A DNA stretch of 64,000 nucleotides from Halorhabdus sp. BNX81 (lineage in GTDB: Archaea; Halobacteriota; Halobacteria; Halobacteriales; Haloarculaceae). Positions 7,616 to 17,403 of the stretch are shown here, piece after piece; position 1 is the stretch's first letter, and every line of letters starts with the position of its first letter. The notes under the pieces are model-generated. The model searched no databases and was not told where the DNA came from. It worked only from the letters and a program-made list of their open reading frames with translations. The DNA lies in NCBI RefSeq assembly GCF_029229925.1, contig NZ_CP107254.1, forward strand, positions 620,001-684,000, written 5' to 3'. A program made the translations under genes and the position numbers.

Positions 7616-8281
7616 TTGCTCCGCACGGCCTTCGCCGGATCGGCGTACGTCGGTGTCTACGCACGCGCTACTGACGAGTACCTCCTGATCCGGCCCGACG
7701 CCGAGGAAGACGTCACCGAGGCCTTTGGTTCGGAACTGTCTGTCCCGATGGTCGAGACGACGATCGGCGGGGCTGGCACCGTCGGCGCGCTCGCCGTCGG
7801 CAACGAGAACGGGCTGCTCGTCACGAGTCGCGTCACGGATCACGAACGCGACCACATCCAGGACGTGATCGACGTGCCCGTCGTCGAACTTCCGGGCCGG
7901 ATCAACGCGGCCGGGAACGTGGTCCTCGCCAACGACAACGGTGCGTTCGTCCACCCTGACCTCCCCCGGGACGCCGTCCAGGCTGTCAAGGATGCGCTCG
8001 ACGTGCCGGTCGAACGCGGCGATATCGCCGGTGTCCAGACGGTCGGGACGGCTGCGATCGCCACCAACCGCGGTGCGCTGTGTCATCCCAAGGCGACCGA
8101 CGCCGAACTCGACCGGGTCGCCGAGGTACTGGACGTTCCGACGGACGTCGGGACGATCAACTACGGCGGCCCGCTGGTCGGCTCCGGCCTCGTCGCCAAC
8201 GCCGAGGGCTACGTTGTCGGCCAGGACACGACCGGCCCGGAACTCGGCCGGATCGAGAGTGCCCTCGGGTACGTCGACTGA
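7616..8281 (+). CDS. eif6: Translation initiation factor 6 (aIF6)
   Basis: A 221-residue protein made of five quasi-identical alpha/beta units, each around a hydrophobic strand with Asn-Gly turns ([40 protein letters not shown]). aIF6 binds the large ribosomal subunit and prevents premature joining. The start is TTG at 7616, 3 nt after the eL31 stop; no ATG in frame lies near. In many archaea rpl18a, pfdA and ftsY follow; here an epimerase gene follows instead. Confidence 0.95.
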   Translation: MLRTAFAGSAYVGVYARATDEYLLIRPDAEEDVTEAFGSELSVPMVETTIGGAGTVGALAVGNENGLLVTSRVTDHERDHIQDVIDVPVVELPGRINAAGNVVLANDNGAFVHPDLPRDAVQAVKDALDVPVERGDIAGVQTVGTAAIATNRGALCHPKATDAELDRVAEVLDVPTDVGTINYGGPLVGSGLVANAEGYVVGQDTTGPELGRIESALGYVD

Positions 8282-8322
8282 TATCAGTAGTTTCTTGGGC
8301 CCATTCGTTCACTACTACTGTC

Positions 8323-9243
8323 ATGAGTGGGTCCAGCGTAACCGGACAAACCGTGGTAATCACTGGGGGGGCGGGGTTTATCGGCAGCCATCTCGCCGAT
8401 GCACTCGTCGAAACAAACGATGTGATCGTTCTCGATGACCTCTCGACAGGGGCACGCGAGAACGTCCCCGACGGCGCGACGTTCGTCAAGGGCGACGTTC
8501 GTGATCCGGCGACAGTCGCCGAGGTCACTGACGGTGTTGACCTGATCTTTCACGAAGCCGCCGTCGTCAGTGTCGAGCAATCGATCGACGAGCCCGAATT
8601 CTGTCACGACGTCAATTTCGACGGCACGCTTCAGATACTCGAGGCGGCAAGACGGGAAGATGCCCGCGTCGTCTTCGCCTCAAGTGCAGCGATCTATGGC
8701 GAACCGACGTCCCTGCCGCTCACGGAATCCGAGCCGGTGGCTCCACAGTCGCCGTACGGGATCGATAAGTGCTCAGCCGACCAGTACCTCCGGACCTATC
8801 ACGACCTCTACGGCCTCGAAACGGTCGCGCTCCGGTATTTCAACGTCTACGGACCGCGCCAGACGGCGAGCGATTACAGCGGCGTGATCAGCATCTTTCG
8901 CGAGCAAGCCCAAGCCGGCGAGCCGATCACTGTCGACGGCGACGGGACACAGACCAGGGACTTCGTCCACGTTGCGGATGTCGTTCAGGCGAACCTCCGG
9001 GCAGCGACGACCGAGCACGTCGGCACTGCGTACAACGTCGGGACTGGCGAAGAAACCTCGATTCGGACGCTCGCCGAAACGACCCAGCGGGTCACCGACA
9101 GCGACTCCCCGATCGTTCATCGCGATCCGCGGCCGGGCGATATTGCACATAGTCGGGCCGACGTCACGAAAGCCCGCCAACGGCTGGGATACGAACCGTC
9201 GGTATCTCTCGAAGACGGCCTGGCAACGCTGGTCGGTGAGTGA
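8323..9243 (+). CDS. NAD-dependent sugar-nucleotide epimerase/dehydratase (extended SDR, GalE-like)
   Basis: A 306-residue extended short-chain dehydrogenase. The Rossmann motif GGAGFIGSH is at 15-23, the catalytic tyrosine and lysine are in YGIDK (Tyr145, Lys149), and LRYFNVYGPRQ marks the substrate domain. Such enzymes interconvert UDP-glucose/galactose, UDP-glucuronate/galacturonate or related sugars. The ATG at 8323 is chosen because it sits directly before the first Rossmann strand; longer frames overlap aIF6. The neighbouring sugar transferase suggests it supplies a precursor for surface glycan. Confidence 0.88.
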   Translation: MSGSSVTGQTVVITGGAGFIGSHLADALVETNDVIVLDDLSTGARENVPDGATFVKGDVRDPATVAEVTDGVDLIFHEAAVVSVEQSIDEPEFCHDVNFDGTLQILEAARREDARVVFASSAAIYGEPTSLPLTESEPVAPQSPYGIDKCSADQYLRTYHDLYGLETVALRYFNVYGPRQTASDYSGVISIFREQAQAGEPITVDGDGTQTRDFVHVADVVQANLRAATTEHVGTAYNVGTGEETSIRTLAETTQRVTDSDSPIVHRDPRPGDIAHSRADVTKARQRLGYEPSVSLEDGLATLVGE

Positions 9244-9246
9244 TCG

Positions 9247-10680
9247 TCACCTCTGGTCGCTATCGCCGCCGGCGATTGTCCGAGTAACGTCCGTCAATAC
9301 GTTCCAGATCTGTCGAACGACGATCTGGACGTCGAACCAGAACGACTGTTCACGGATATACTGGAGATCGTACCGGAGCTTCTCGATCGGTTCGATGCTC
9401 GTGGCCTGATGTATCTGTGCGAGGCCGGTGAGTCCCGGTTTGACGAACCATCGTTTTCGCCAGGCGTCGACGGTCGTCTCCAGGTACTGTTCTTCCTCTT
9501 CTGTCCAGACGGCACGAGGTCCCACGACGCTCATGTCCCCGACGAGAATCGACCACAACTGTGGGATCTCATCGAGATGCGTCTGCCGAAGGAACCGCCC
9601 GACCCGGGTAATCCGATCGTTCGTGTCGTCGTCGGTCGGTTCGATCGACGCCCCCTCCGGCACCATACTCCGGAACTTATAAATAGTGAACGTATCCCCG
9701 AACGTGGCTGTTCGATTCTGACTGTAGAATATTGGACCGCCGTCGTCGAGTTTGATCGCCACCCCGACGACGGCGATAACTGGAGAGAGAACGACGAGTC
9801 CGCCCACGGCGAACGCGATATCGAAGAGCCGCTTGATAAGGTGGTCCTGCCAGTCCCACGGTTCCAGGTCGACGTCGACCAGTTCGCCGCCGGCCGTTCC
9901 GTCGGTCAGTACGACATCGGCGTGATCACGATGGACTTTCGCGGCGACGCCGTACTCGTAGCAAGTGTCCAGCGCCCCGAAGAACTCCGCACGATCCGGG
10001 CGATCGAACGCGAGGATGGCCGTGTCCACATCGTAATCGAACAGGATCTCGTCGAGACGCGAGAGGCCGCCGAGATACGTTAGGTCCCCAATCGCGTCGG
10101 ACTCTTTCCCGCCGTCTGTCTGAGGACGCATCGGGGTGAGATCAGTATTCCCCACGTACGCCGAGGGTGGTGAGACATAGCCGATCACGGCCCCGTCGAC
10201 TGCGGCTAAGATATCTTTGATCGTCTCTGGGTCGTCGCCGATGATGACTGTCCGTTCACCAGTTCCCGCCGGACGGCGGCGGATGGCGACAAACCAGAGC
10301 GGGAGCACGAAGAGGAGAAGCCCCCCAGCAACCAGCAGCGTCGCCCGCGGAAGCCGGTAGGTGTAATCGAAGTAACCTATCGTCGCAAGCGAGAGGAGGG
10401 CAAGTATCGTCCGGCGGACAGCGTCCATCCACGTATCGAGGATCCGACGCGGGCGCGGCTTGTACAGCGGAACCATTGCCACGAGAACCACAACTGTCGT
10501 CGTCGTCGCCTCAAAAAGGAGTTCGGGCCCCGTCGCTGGCGCAGTAACGAGCGTCCGGATTACCGGCATCGTCTCAAGCAACGCCCGCATCAGGGGGCCA
10601 TTGACGACGACGACAGCGAGAAAAGCGAGAACGGCGGTTCCCAGGAGACTTCCCACCCGATACCGCCAGTGGCCGTTCAT
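9247..10680 (-). CDS. Polyprenyl-phosphate sugar-1-phosphate transferase (exopolysaccharide initiating enzyme)
   Basis: A 477-residue membrane protein. Residues about 1-140 contain four hydrophobic helices, followed by a nucleotide-binding-like middle domain (TVIIGDDPETIKDIL) and a C-terminal bacterial sugar transferase domain from about residue 275: KRLFDIAFAVGGLVVLSP, YKFRSM, LDEIPQLWSILVGDMSVVGPR and KPGLTGLAQ. This class moves a hexose-1-phosphate onto a polyprenyl phosphate to begin a surface glycan. I place the start at the ATG at 10680, which has a TATA-like TTTATCC some 28 nt upstream; a start at 10809 would overlap the next gene. It converges with the epimerase gene, leaving 3 nt. 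Confidence 0.88.
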   Translation of the reverse strand: MNGHWRYRVGSLLGTAVLAFLAVVVVNGPLMRALLETMPVIRTLVTAPATGPELLFEATTTTVVVLVAMVPLYKPRPRRILDTWMDAVRRTILALLSLATIGYFDYTYRLPRATLLVAGGLLLFVLPLWFVAIRRRPAGTGERTVIIGDDPETIKDILAAVDGAVIGYVSPPSAYVGNTDLTPMRPQTDGGKESDAIGDLTYLGGLSRLDEILFDYDVDTAILAFDRPDRAEFFGALDTCYEYGVAAKVHRDHADVVLTDGTAGGELVDVDLEPWDWQDHLIKRLFDIAFAVGGLVVLSPVIAVVGVAIKLDDGGPIFYSQNRTATFGDTFTIYKFRSMVPEGASIEPTDDDTNDRITRVGRFLRQTHLDEIPQLWSILVGDMSVVGPRAVWTEEEEQYLETTVDAWRKRWFVKPGLTGLAQIHQATSIEPIEKLRYDLQYIREQSFWFDVQIVVRQIWNVLTDVTRTIAGGDSDQR

Positions 10681-10786
10681 CACCCTGGCGTCTGATGGCG
10701 ACACGGATAAAGTCTGTGACAGGTGTAACGACAGGACGAAGGCGGAACTCGCCGACGGACTCTCGGTGATTCCGACTTCCGATCGC

Positions 10787-11413
10787 TCAGGAATCTTCCC
10801 TGCGCTCACTCGATAGATTCGGTGGTTCAGGCGGTTCCACCAATGTCACGAGTATGTCGTATATTCGCGTCTGGGTGATTGCTTCGGCGGAGTGTGTGAG
10901 GCGAGTTCCTGCGAGCGCGAGACTCGCGATGATGAGCTGCACACCGATTGCCCCTGATGGCGTTCCGCTACCGATCAACAGACTCAGATTTGCGACGACC
11001 GCTGTGAGCCCAATCGTACTGATCACCTGAATCGGGTGGGCGCGGAGGACATCAAGCAGTCGACCGGTCACCACTGACAACACTGAGTTGTCCCAGTGTG
11101 TGAGTAGCCCGGCCATTAGCCAGTCGAGAATACCCAACAGCGGTCCGACAATCACCGTTTCCCGAAGGTCGATCACGATCACGTCGGGCTCCGGCTCCGC
11201 CGTGACCCACCGGTAGAGCCAGGATGCTCGAACGGCACATTGGACTCCGCGAACGAACCGCCCGACGACACTCCTACTAATAGCAGCCCAGGCCACTGCT
11301 TGCGTTCGACGGACTGCCGCCGTGCCGCTTGCCGTGGACAACGCACTCCTGAGTCGCGCCGCTCCCTCGGAGATAGTCGCTACAGTCCGGGAGTCTTGAA
11401 CGTTCAGTCTCAT
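10787..11413 (-). CDS. Membrane protein of unknown function in the glycan cluster
   Basis: A 208-residue protein without recognised domain. There are hydrophobic stretches around residues 88-106 (VIVGPLLGILDWLMAGLL) and 128-172 (VISTIGLTAVVANLSLLIG and IGVQLIIASLALAG), so two to four membrane helices. The N-terminal third is amphipathic and basic. It lies 37 nt after the DUF4330 gene on the same strand and before the sugar transferase, so a role linked to exopolysaccharide is plausible from context only. Confidence 0.6.
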   Translation of the reverse strand: MRLNVQDSRTVATISEGAARLRSALSTASGTAAVRRTQAVAWAAISRSVVGRFVRGVQCAVRASWLYRWVTAEPEPDVIVIDLRETVIVGPLLGILDWLMAGLLTHWDNSVLSVVTGRLLDVLRAHPIQVISTIGLTAVVANLSLLIGSGTPSGAIGVQLIIASLALAGTRLTHSAEAITQTRIYDILVTLVEPPEPPNLSSERREDS

Positions 11414-11450
11414 CGATCGGTTCCGTGACGTGATGGCCCCTGCATCGGAA

Positions 11451-13166
11451 TCATTCGGCGTCGAGATCGACGATGGTCGCCTCGACTGTCGTCACACCGA
11501 GGTCGAGTGTGATTCGGTCGCCTTCCTGAACGGTCCGACCCTTGAATCGGACGGCCCGGTCGTCCTCTCGAACTTGTAACGCGGCAGTGAGCGTGACGTC
11601 CTTGTTCACGGGATGTTTACGCTCGTAGATGTTCCCGTCGTCGCTCGTAAGCGTAATCACGGCCGGCTGAACCGCCACGTCGTTGATCTCAGCGATCGTC
11701 TGTCCGGCATTGGTCTCGCCCAATCCCGCGGTGACACTGTCTGCTCGGCTGGGGGCGATGTTCGTCATCTCGAGTGTGACTGTTCGGGTTGTTGCTTGAC
11801 CCGGTTGTGCAAGTGTACCGGGTTGTACGATCTGACCGTCGAATTCGTATGCAACGGTTCGGAACGGCAGTGTAACTCCTCTTTCAAGCGACCGGTTCGT
11901 GCCGAATTGTGGCCGCTCACCGTATCCGAGTGCCCGGACCGTAAGTCCCACGTACACCCGTTTTCGGTCCGGATTGGCCGTCCCGTAGATAGCGACGTTC
12001 TCAAGGGTTGCAAGCGTCCGATCGCTGACGCGATACGTGTCGCCTTCCGTCATCTCCCTTGCGACGGCGGTGTCAACCACGTCGGTCACCAGCACGTCTT
12101 CGGTGGTCACTTGGAGATCCGCAGTCCCGACACGACGAACCTCACTGCTAAACTCGTAGTGGTCTGTTCGGAACGGGATCGTGGCCCCTTTCTCGATCGG
12201 CTGGGAACCAAATTTATTTCGCTCACCGTAGCCGAGCGCCTCGATCGAGAGACCCACGTGAACGCGTTTGCGATCACGCTCGTTCGTATCGTAGGCGATG
12301 ACGTCCGAAACCGTCGCGACCGCCCGTCCGGCGACCTCGTAGGTATCGCCCGTTTCGATCCGACGGGCGGTGTCGGCATCCACGACGCCGGTCGCGAGTA
12401 CCGATTCTGTGGTTCGATTCAGCCCGCCACCCACGCGTTCGATCGAACTACTGAACTGCGTGCCAGCGAGCGGAAGCGTTAGCACCTTTCCAGTCTCGAT
12501 TCGCGTCTCGCCGAACCGGTCTGTCTCCCCCATGGTGTACGTCCGGACGCTGGCGTCGACATACACTGTTCGCTGCCCAGGTCTCTCGGCGTCGAACGCC
12601 ATCATGTCCTGAATTGTCGCGATCCGGTTGCCGGCGACTCGTATCTCATCGCCCGCGGAGATCTCGTCGGTGACGGCATCGGTGACTGTCCCGCGGAGGA
12701 CGACTTGCCGGTCGGCTGTCGGGAGTTCCGGCCCGGAACCGACGTCGCGGATCGTCCCGTTCAGAACGTAGGTGGGGTTTTCTACCCCAAGCCGTCGGCC
12801 TATCCTGAGTGGCTCGCCGTCGACCGTCGGCGTCGAGTTCGCGCCGTGAGTGATGCCGAGTCGGATCACTGTGTTAGTCCCGTTCCCGGCCGACGCGAAG
12901 TAGGTGTCAGTGACGTTCGCGTTCTCGTATGCACCGTCGAGCGTAGCGTTATCGCCAGACTCGACTGCCTCGACGACGTAGTCCGGCTGGACGCCCACGT
13001 CGAGCGTCACGTATTGGGTCTCCGTCGGCCCTGTCGGTCCACCACCACCACCACCCACAATCAGCGCGACACCAGCGAGACCGACGGCGAGAACGAGCAA
13101 CACTACGAGAGCATCGACAACGTTTACGATCCCGAACAGTCGCCCCTGTTTGTCGATGATCTCCAT
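11451..13166 (-). CDS. Membrane-anchored multi-repeat DUF4330 protein
   Basis: A 571-residue protein opening MEIIDKQGRLFGIVNVVDAL and a single membrane helix (residues about 16-38), the DUF4330 N-terminus. A Gly-rich linker (VGGGGGG) leads to about five tandem extracytoplasmic beta modules. Each carries the pattern GDxxxVxxRxxATxxDVxxY, an RxVxVGLxxxALGYGE strand and an F-x-FRT strand. Usual DUF4330 proteins have a single module. Several NxT/S sequons occur. The function is unknown; the placement with a polyprenyl sugar transferase suggests a scaffold or export role at the cell surface. Confidence 0.75.
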   Translation of the reverse strand: MEIIDKQGRLFGIVNVVDALVVLLVLAVGLAGVALIVGGGGGGPTGPTETQYVTLDVGVQPDYVVEAVESGDNATLDGAYENANVTDTYFASAGNGTNTVIRLGITHGANSTPTVDGEPLRIGRRLGVENPTYVLNGTIRDVGSGPELPTADRQVVLRGTVTDAVTDEISAGDEIRVAGNRIATIQDMMAFDAERPGQRTVYVDASVRTYTMGETDRFGETRIETGKVLTLPLAGTQFSSSIERVGGGLNRTTESVLATGVVDADTARRIETGDTYEVAGRAVATVSDVIAYDTNERDRKRVHVGLSIEALGYGERNKFGSQPIEKGATIPFRTDHYEFSSEVRRVGTADLQVTTEDVLVTDVVDTAVAREMTEGDTYRVSDRTLATLENVAIYGTANPDRKRVYVGLTVRALGYGERPQFGTNRSLERGVTLPFRTVAYEFDGQIVQPGTLAQPGQATTRTVTLEMTNIAPSRADSVTAGLGETNAGQTIAEINDVAVQPAVITLTSDDGNIYERKHPVNKDVTLTAALQVREDDRAVRFKGRTVQEGDRITLDLGVTTVEATIVDLDAE

Positions 13167-13282
13167 GCTGTGTCAGCGCTCGGCCAGAATCTGTAAAGGG
13201 GTTTCGCTTGCGGAGGTGCCGATAAGACGTGTTCCCGTTTTTGTCTCAGCGTCCTCGTTTCAGAGGAGGACAGACTCCATCC

Positions 13283-15091
13283 TTACTCGACGGTCACGCT
13301 TTTGGCCAGGTTCCGGGGCTTGTCGATCGGCCGGCCGAGTTTTGCGGCTGTATGGTAGGCCGCGAGTTGCAATTGGACGTTCGTCAGTACCGCGGCCGTT
13401 CGCGGGGAACTTTCCGGGACCGAGAGGACGTGATCGGCGTAACGTTCGACGTCGCTCTGCCCGTCGGTGACCGCAACGACCGGTGCGTCCCGCGCCTCGA
13501 CTTCCTTGACGTTGCCGATGGTTTTGCGTGCCTGTTCGCCGTCGCCGGTCACCATCGCAAACACCGGCGTGTTCGCCGTCACGAGCGCGAGCGGGCCGTG
13601 TTTCAACTCCCCGGCGGCGAATCCCTCCGCGTGCTTGTACGTGATCTCCTTCATCTTGAGTGCGCCCTCCAGGGCGACGGGGTACTGGAGCCCCCGACCG
13701 AGGAAGAAGTAGGCGTCGCTGTCGAGGTATTCCTCGGCGACCGCTTCGGCCCGTGATTCGTCGAGGACTTCCTGGACGTCGGCGGGGAGGTCCCGTAGCG
13801 CGGCGATGGACTCCCGGTCGTCCTTGGAGGGAACCATCCCGGTTGCGAGCAGGTTCAGCGCCGTCAACTGGGAGGCAAAGGTCTTGGTCGCGGCCACCCC
13901 GATCTCCGGGCCGGCCTTGATGTAGAAGACGTGATCACATTCCCGCGAGGCTGTCGAACCCACGACGTTGGTGACTGCGAGTGTGGTCGCGCCCTGTGAA
14001 CGGGCCGCCCGCAACGCCGAGAGGGTATCGGCGGTCTCGCCGCTCTGGGTCACGCCGATGACCAGATCGTCGCCGACCGGCGGCGGCGCACTCGCGTACT
14101 CGTGAGCCAGGAACGCCTGGGCGGGGATACCGGCGTCACGGAACAGCTGTGCGCCGTATAGCGCCGCGTGATAGCTCGTCCCACAGGCCACCAACTGGAC
14201 GCCGCGTGGATTGAGATACGCCAGGTCGCCGATATCGACCTCGCCGGCGAGTTCGTCCACCCGTTCGGAGAGGCCCTGGCGCAGTGACCGGGGCTGTTCG
14301 TTGATCTCCTTTTGCATGAAGTGATCGTACCCCGCCTTGCCCGTCTCCTCGGGATCCCACTCGATGATATCGACGGGCTTCTCGACGACGTCGCCGTCGA
14401 TCGTCGAGACTGTCCAGCCGTCGGGATCGAGGCGGGCGAATTCACCGTCATCCAGATAGACCACACGGTCGGTGTACTCACGGAACGCCGGGACGTCGCT
14501 GGCGAGATAGTAGGCGTCGGCTGGCCCGTCGCCCTCGGCGCTACCGAGGCCGAGCACAAGCGGGGAGTCGTTACGGACCGCAAAGACCGACTCGTGGCCG
14601 GCGATCACGACGGCGACGGCGAAACTCCCCTCCAGTCGAGAGACGGCGTTTCGCACAGCGGTCTCGGGCTCAGCGCCCGCCTCACGGGCTTCCTCGATCA
14701 GGTGCGGGACGACTTCGGTATCCGTCTCGCTCTTGAACTCGTGGTCGGCACCGAGCTCGTCTTTGAGTTCCTGGTAGTTCTCGATGATCCCGTTGTGGAC
14801 CACAGCTACGTCGCCGGTACAGTCGGCGTGCGGATGGGCGTTTTCGTCAGTCGGCGGCCCATGGGTGCTCCAGCGGGTGTGGCCGATCCCGACCGGCCCG
14901 GACGGCTGCTCGAGTTCGACTGCCGCCCGGAGTTCGTCGATCGTGCCCGAGCACTTGGTGACCTCGATGTCGCCGTTTCCCAGGGCAACGCCTGCCGAGT
15001 CGTAGCCGCGGTACTCAAGCGTCGAGAGTCCCTCGACGAGGACGTCGGTCGTCTCCGCGTCACGACCGACACAGCCGATGATACCACACAT
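13283..15091 (-). CDS. glmS: Glutamine-fructose-6-phosphate aminotransferase (isomerizing)
   Basis: A 602-residue enzyme starting MCGIIGCVG, with Cys2 as the glutaminase nucleophile, HTRWSTHGPP and NGIIENY in the amidotransferase domain, then two SIS sugar-isomerase domains (VACGTSYHAAL, GVTQSGETADTL, LGRGLQYPVALEGALKMKE). It ends in the canonical PRNLAKSVTVE. It makes glucosamine-6-phosphate for UDP-GlcNAc. Its start overlaps the glmU stop by 1 nt, so the two enzymes are co-translated, glmU first. Confidence 0.95.
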   Translation of the reverse strand: MCGIIGCVGRDAETTDVLVEGLSTLEYRGYDSAGVALGNGDIEVTKCSGTIDELRAAVELEQPSGPVGIGHTRWSTHGPPTDENAHPHADCTGDVAVVHNGIIENYQELKDELGADHEFKSETDTEVVPHLIEEAREAGAEPETAVRNAVSRLEGSFAVAVVIAGHESVFAVRNDSPLVLGLGSAEGDGPADAYYLASDVPAFREYTDRVVYLDDGEFARLDPDGWTVSTIDGDVVEKPVDIIEWDPEETGKAGYDHFMQKEINEQPRSLRQGLSERVDELAGEVDIGDLAYLNPRGVQLVACGTSYHAALYGAQLFRDAGIPAQAFLAHEYASAPPPVGDDLVIGVTQSGETADTLSALRAARSQGATTLAVTNVVGSTASRECDHVFYIKAGPEIGVAATKTFASQLTALNLLATGMVPSKDDRESIAALRDLPADVQEVLDESRAEAVAEEYLDSDAYFFLGRGLQYPVALEGALKMKEITYKHAEGFAAGELKHGPLALVTANTPVFAMVTGDGEQARKTIGNVKEVEARDAPVVAVTDGQSDVERYADHVLSVPESSPRTAAVLTNVQLQLAAYHTAAKLGRPIDKPRNLAKSVTVE

Positions 15092-16284
15092 CAGCGCCGC
15101 ACCTCCGCACCTTCCGTAACGCAGCCCTCGACGCTAACGCCGGTCGCGAGGTGGGCGTTCGGGCCGACCAGTGTCCCCGGCGCGAAGCTGACGTTCCCCT
15201 CTGCGGTGACTCGGTCGGCCAGCAGCGCACCGAGCGGTTCGTCCTCGAAGATCTCCGTGCCGACTCGCACTTCCGAGGGGCCGCCCGAGACGACGGTGTT
15301 TGGACCGACGGTGACTGCCTGGCCGATGACCGCATCGAGCAGGGTCGATCCCGGGCCGACGCGTGCGTCGTCGTCGAGGACGGTTGTCCGAAGCGTCGCG
15401 TTCGAACCGACGGTCGCGTTCCGGCCGAGCGCGACGTTCGGTCCGACTACCGCACCCGGGCCGATCTCACAGTCCGGGCCGACAACGGTCGGCGGTTGGA
15501 TCGTTGCCGCCTCGTGGACGGTCGCACTCTCGTCGATCCAGACTCGTTTGTCCGATTCCGGCGGATTGATCCGTCCGTTTGCGAGGACCTCCTGTGCCAA
15601 CTCCAGCAGGTCCCACGGGTAGGTCGCATCGACCCACGTCCCGTTCGTCTCGACGGCACCGACGCCTTCCTCGTCTACCATCCGCCCTAACGCGTCGGTC
15701 AACGTGAGTTCGCCGGCCTCCCGGGGCGTCGCTTCGATCACGTCGAAGATTGATGGCCCGAACGCGTAGACCCCCGCGTTGATATAGCGATACTCGCCGG
15801 CGTCCGGCTTTTCGACGATATCGGTTACCGTCCCGTTCTCGACGACCACTGCCCCGTAATCCGTTGGATCGGGCTCGTCAAGAACGGCCAACGTCGCCCT
15901 GTCGTCGCTCTCAGCGAACCGGTCTGTGACGTCCCCGATAATCGTCGGATCGATCAGCGTGTCGCCATTGACGACCACTACCGGCCCCTCGATGGCTTCC
16001 CGGGCCTGCAGCAGCGCATGGCCCGTGCCGAGCTGTTTCTCCTGGTGGACGTATATGATTGGGCACCCACGGTAGGTCGGTCCGACGTGATTCTGGACCC
16101 GGTCACGTTCGTACCCGACGACGATGACGATTTCGTTGATCCCGTTCTCGACTAACGCGTCGAGGACGTACTCCAGGATCGGTCGGTTCGCCGCAGGGAG
16201 CATCGGCTTTGGCCGATTTCGCGTCAACGGACGGAGTCGTGTCCCTTCGCCGGCCGCAAGAACAACTGCTGTATGGCAGCACAT
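15091..16284 (-). CDS. glmU: Bifunctional sugar-1-phosphate nucleotidylyltransferase/acetyltransferase (archaeal GlmU type)
   Basis: A 397-residue protein. The N-terminal nucleotidyltransferase domain has the pyrophosphorylase motif LAAGEGTRLRPLT near residue 8 and the lysine in NRPKPMLPAANRPIL. The C-terminal region is a left-handed beta-helix of hexapeptides (IGPGAVVGPNVALGRNATVG). It should acetylate glucosamine-1-P and form UDP-GlcNAc, or make a related sugar nucleotide. The ATG at 16284 is chosen because the domain begins immediately after it; the 31 codons upstream are unlike coding sequence. It is the first gene of the glmU-glmS unit. Confidence 0.9.
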   Translation of the reverse strand: MCCHTAVVLAAGEGTRLRPLTRNRPKPMLPAANRPILEYVLDALVENGINEIVIVVGYERDRVQNHVGPTYRGCPIIYVHQEKQLGTGHALLQAREAIEGPVVVVNGDTLIDPTIIGDVTDRFAESDDRATLAVLDEPDPTDYGAVVVENGTVTDIVEKPDAGEYRYINAGVYAFGPSIFDVIEATPREAGELTLTDALGRMVDEEGVGAVETNGTWVDATYPWDLLELAQEVLANGRINPPESDKRVWIDESATVHEAATIQPPTVVGPDCEIGPGAVVGPNVALGRNATVGSNATLRTTVLDDDARVGPGSTLLDAVIGQAVTVGPNTVVSGGPSEVRVGTEIFEDEPLGALLADRVTAEGNVSFAPGTLVGPNAHLATGVSVEGCVTEGAEVRR

Positions 16285-16386
16285 ATTGGATACAAGCGGG
16301 GACTTGATTTTAATCTGATGGGTTTCCGCAAGTGCTGTCCTGTCCGTCCCCTCACGAGCGCAACTGGATGAGTCCACTCGTCTCAG

Positions 16387-17250
16387 TCATTGCGATCCCA
16401 TCTCTTCGCTGGCGACCTGTCGGCCCCGGGACGTCATCTCGACTTCGGTCCGCTCGCGGATCGTCTCGATCACGTCGAGTTCGATCAGCCGATCGAATAT
16501 CGCCTCGATGTCTGTGACGTCTTCGTCGACGAAATCCGGCAGGTCAAAGGGTGAAACCCCCGAGTGTAGCGCCATCACGATCTGTTGCTCGGTCGGCGAG
16601 AGGTCGAGGTTTGCACGGTTTCGTTCGACACCCTCCTCGAAGATCGCTTTCAGGATCGTCACCTGCTGGCCTTCACCGGCGATGTGGGTTTCGACGCTCC
16701 GATCCTCGCTGTCGGTGTGTTCGACCTCGAAGATCCGTCGTTCGCCACCGTCGACCGTTCGCTCGTCGGTCTCGACGTCACCGATATCGTCGCGCTCGAT
16801 GGTGACATACTGGCCGTCAGCGACTGCGATCTGTACCGCCTCGTCGGTGAGCTTGATCTTGGCCCGTTGCCACTCAGCACCCTGGACAACGCCGCCTTTC
16901 ACCGCTGGATGCTGGACATAGATGATCGTATTGTCGAGGAACGCCCGGTAGAGATCCGTCTCGAAGGCGTCCTGTTCGGGTGCCCGGAGGAGGATGATGT
17001 CGTCTTCCAGATGGAGCGTGACGTAACTCGCAACGCCGGCCGCGTTCTGGTTGACATCGTAGCGGCCACCGATGTCGTCGATGTCGCCCAGGGGGAGCAC
17101 CCGTTTCTCGTCGGTGATGAGGGCGATGCGCTCGGTCGTGAGGACGATCCGGCATTGCGTCCAGTCGGCATCCTGGATGTCCCTGCCCTCCGTGACTGCC
17201 TGCAGGTACTGCCCCCGGTCGTCCATCAGTTTGCGCTCGCCCTCACTCAT
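16387..17250 (-). CDS. cheF: CheF taxis adaptor protein (paralogue 1)
   Basis: A 287-residue protein with the archaeal CheF pattern: an N-terminal MSEGERKLMDDRGQYLQ, DADWTQCRIVLTTERIAL, and a paired PH-like architecture with VQHPAVKGGVVQGAEW at the mid-point. The C-terminus is a winged-helix-like segment (LSPTEQQIVMALHSGVSPFDLP). CheF links CheY, CheD and CheC to the archaellum switch. It is 49% or less similar by eye to the second copy at 23467-24324 and is separated from it by the surface glycoprotein and xylanase genes. It ends about 100 nt before the glmU start. Confidence 0.88.
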   Translation of the reverse strand: MSEGERKLMDDRGQYLQAVTEGRDIQDADWTQCRIVLTTERIALITDEKRVLPLGDIDDIGGRYDVNQNAAGVASYVTLHLEDDIILLRAPEQDAFETDLYRAFLDNTIIYVQHPAVKGGVVQGAEWQRAKIKLTDEAVQIAVADGQYVTIERDDIGDVETDERTVDGGERRIFEVEHTDSEDRSVETHIAGEGQQVTILKAIFEEGVERNRANLDLSPTEQQIVMALHSGVSPFDLPDFVDEDVTDIEAIFDRLIELDVIETIRERTEVEMTSRGRQVASEEMGSQ

Positions 17251-17403
17251 CGTTTGGTCTCGCTATCCTGACGCTACACCGCCCGGGTGATTATGCGTTA
17301 CGGCCCTGGGACTCTCTATCGGTATCCACGTATTGACAGGTACTGGAGCACGTGTGTTTGAGAGCGCTCTCGACGACGGTCCCGCCGTTGTTCGACGTAG
17401 CAG

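Noticed and set aside
8080-8322. Longer N-terminus for the epimerase
   Set aside because: The extension overlaps the 3' end of aIF6 and is Arg-rich; the Rossmann motif follows the ATG at 8323 at the usual distance.
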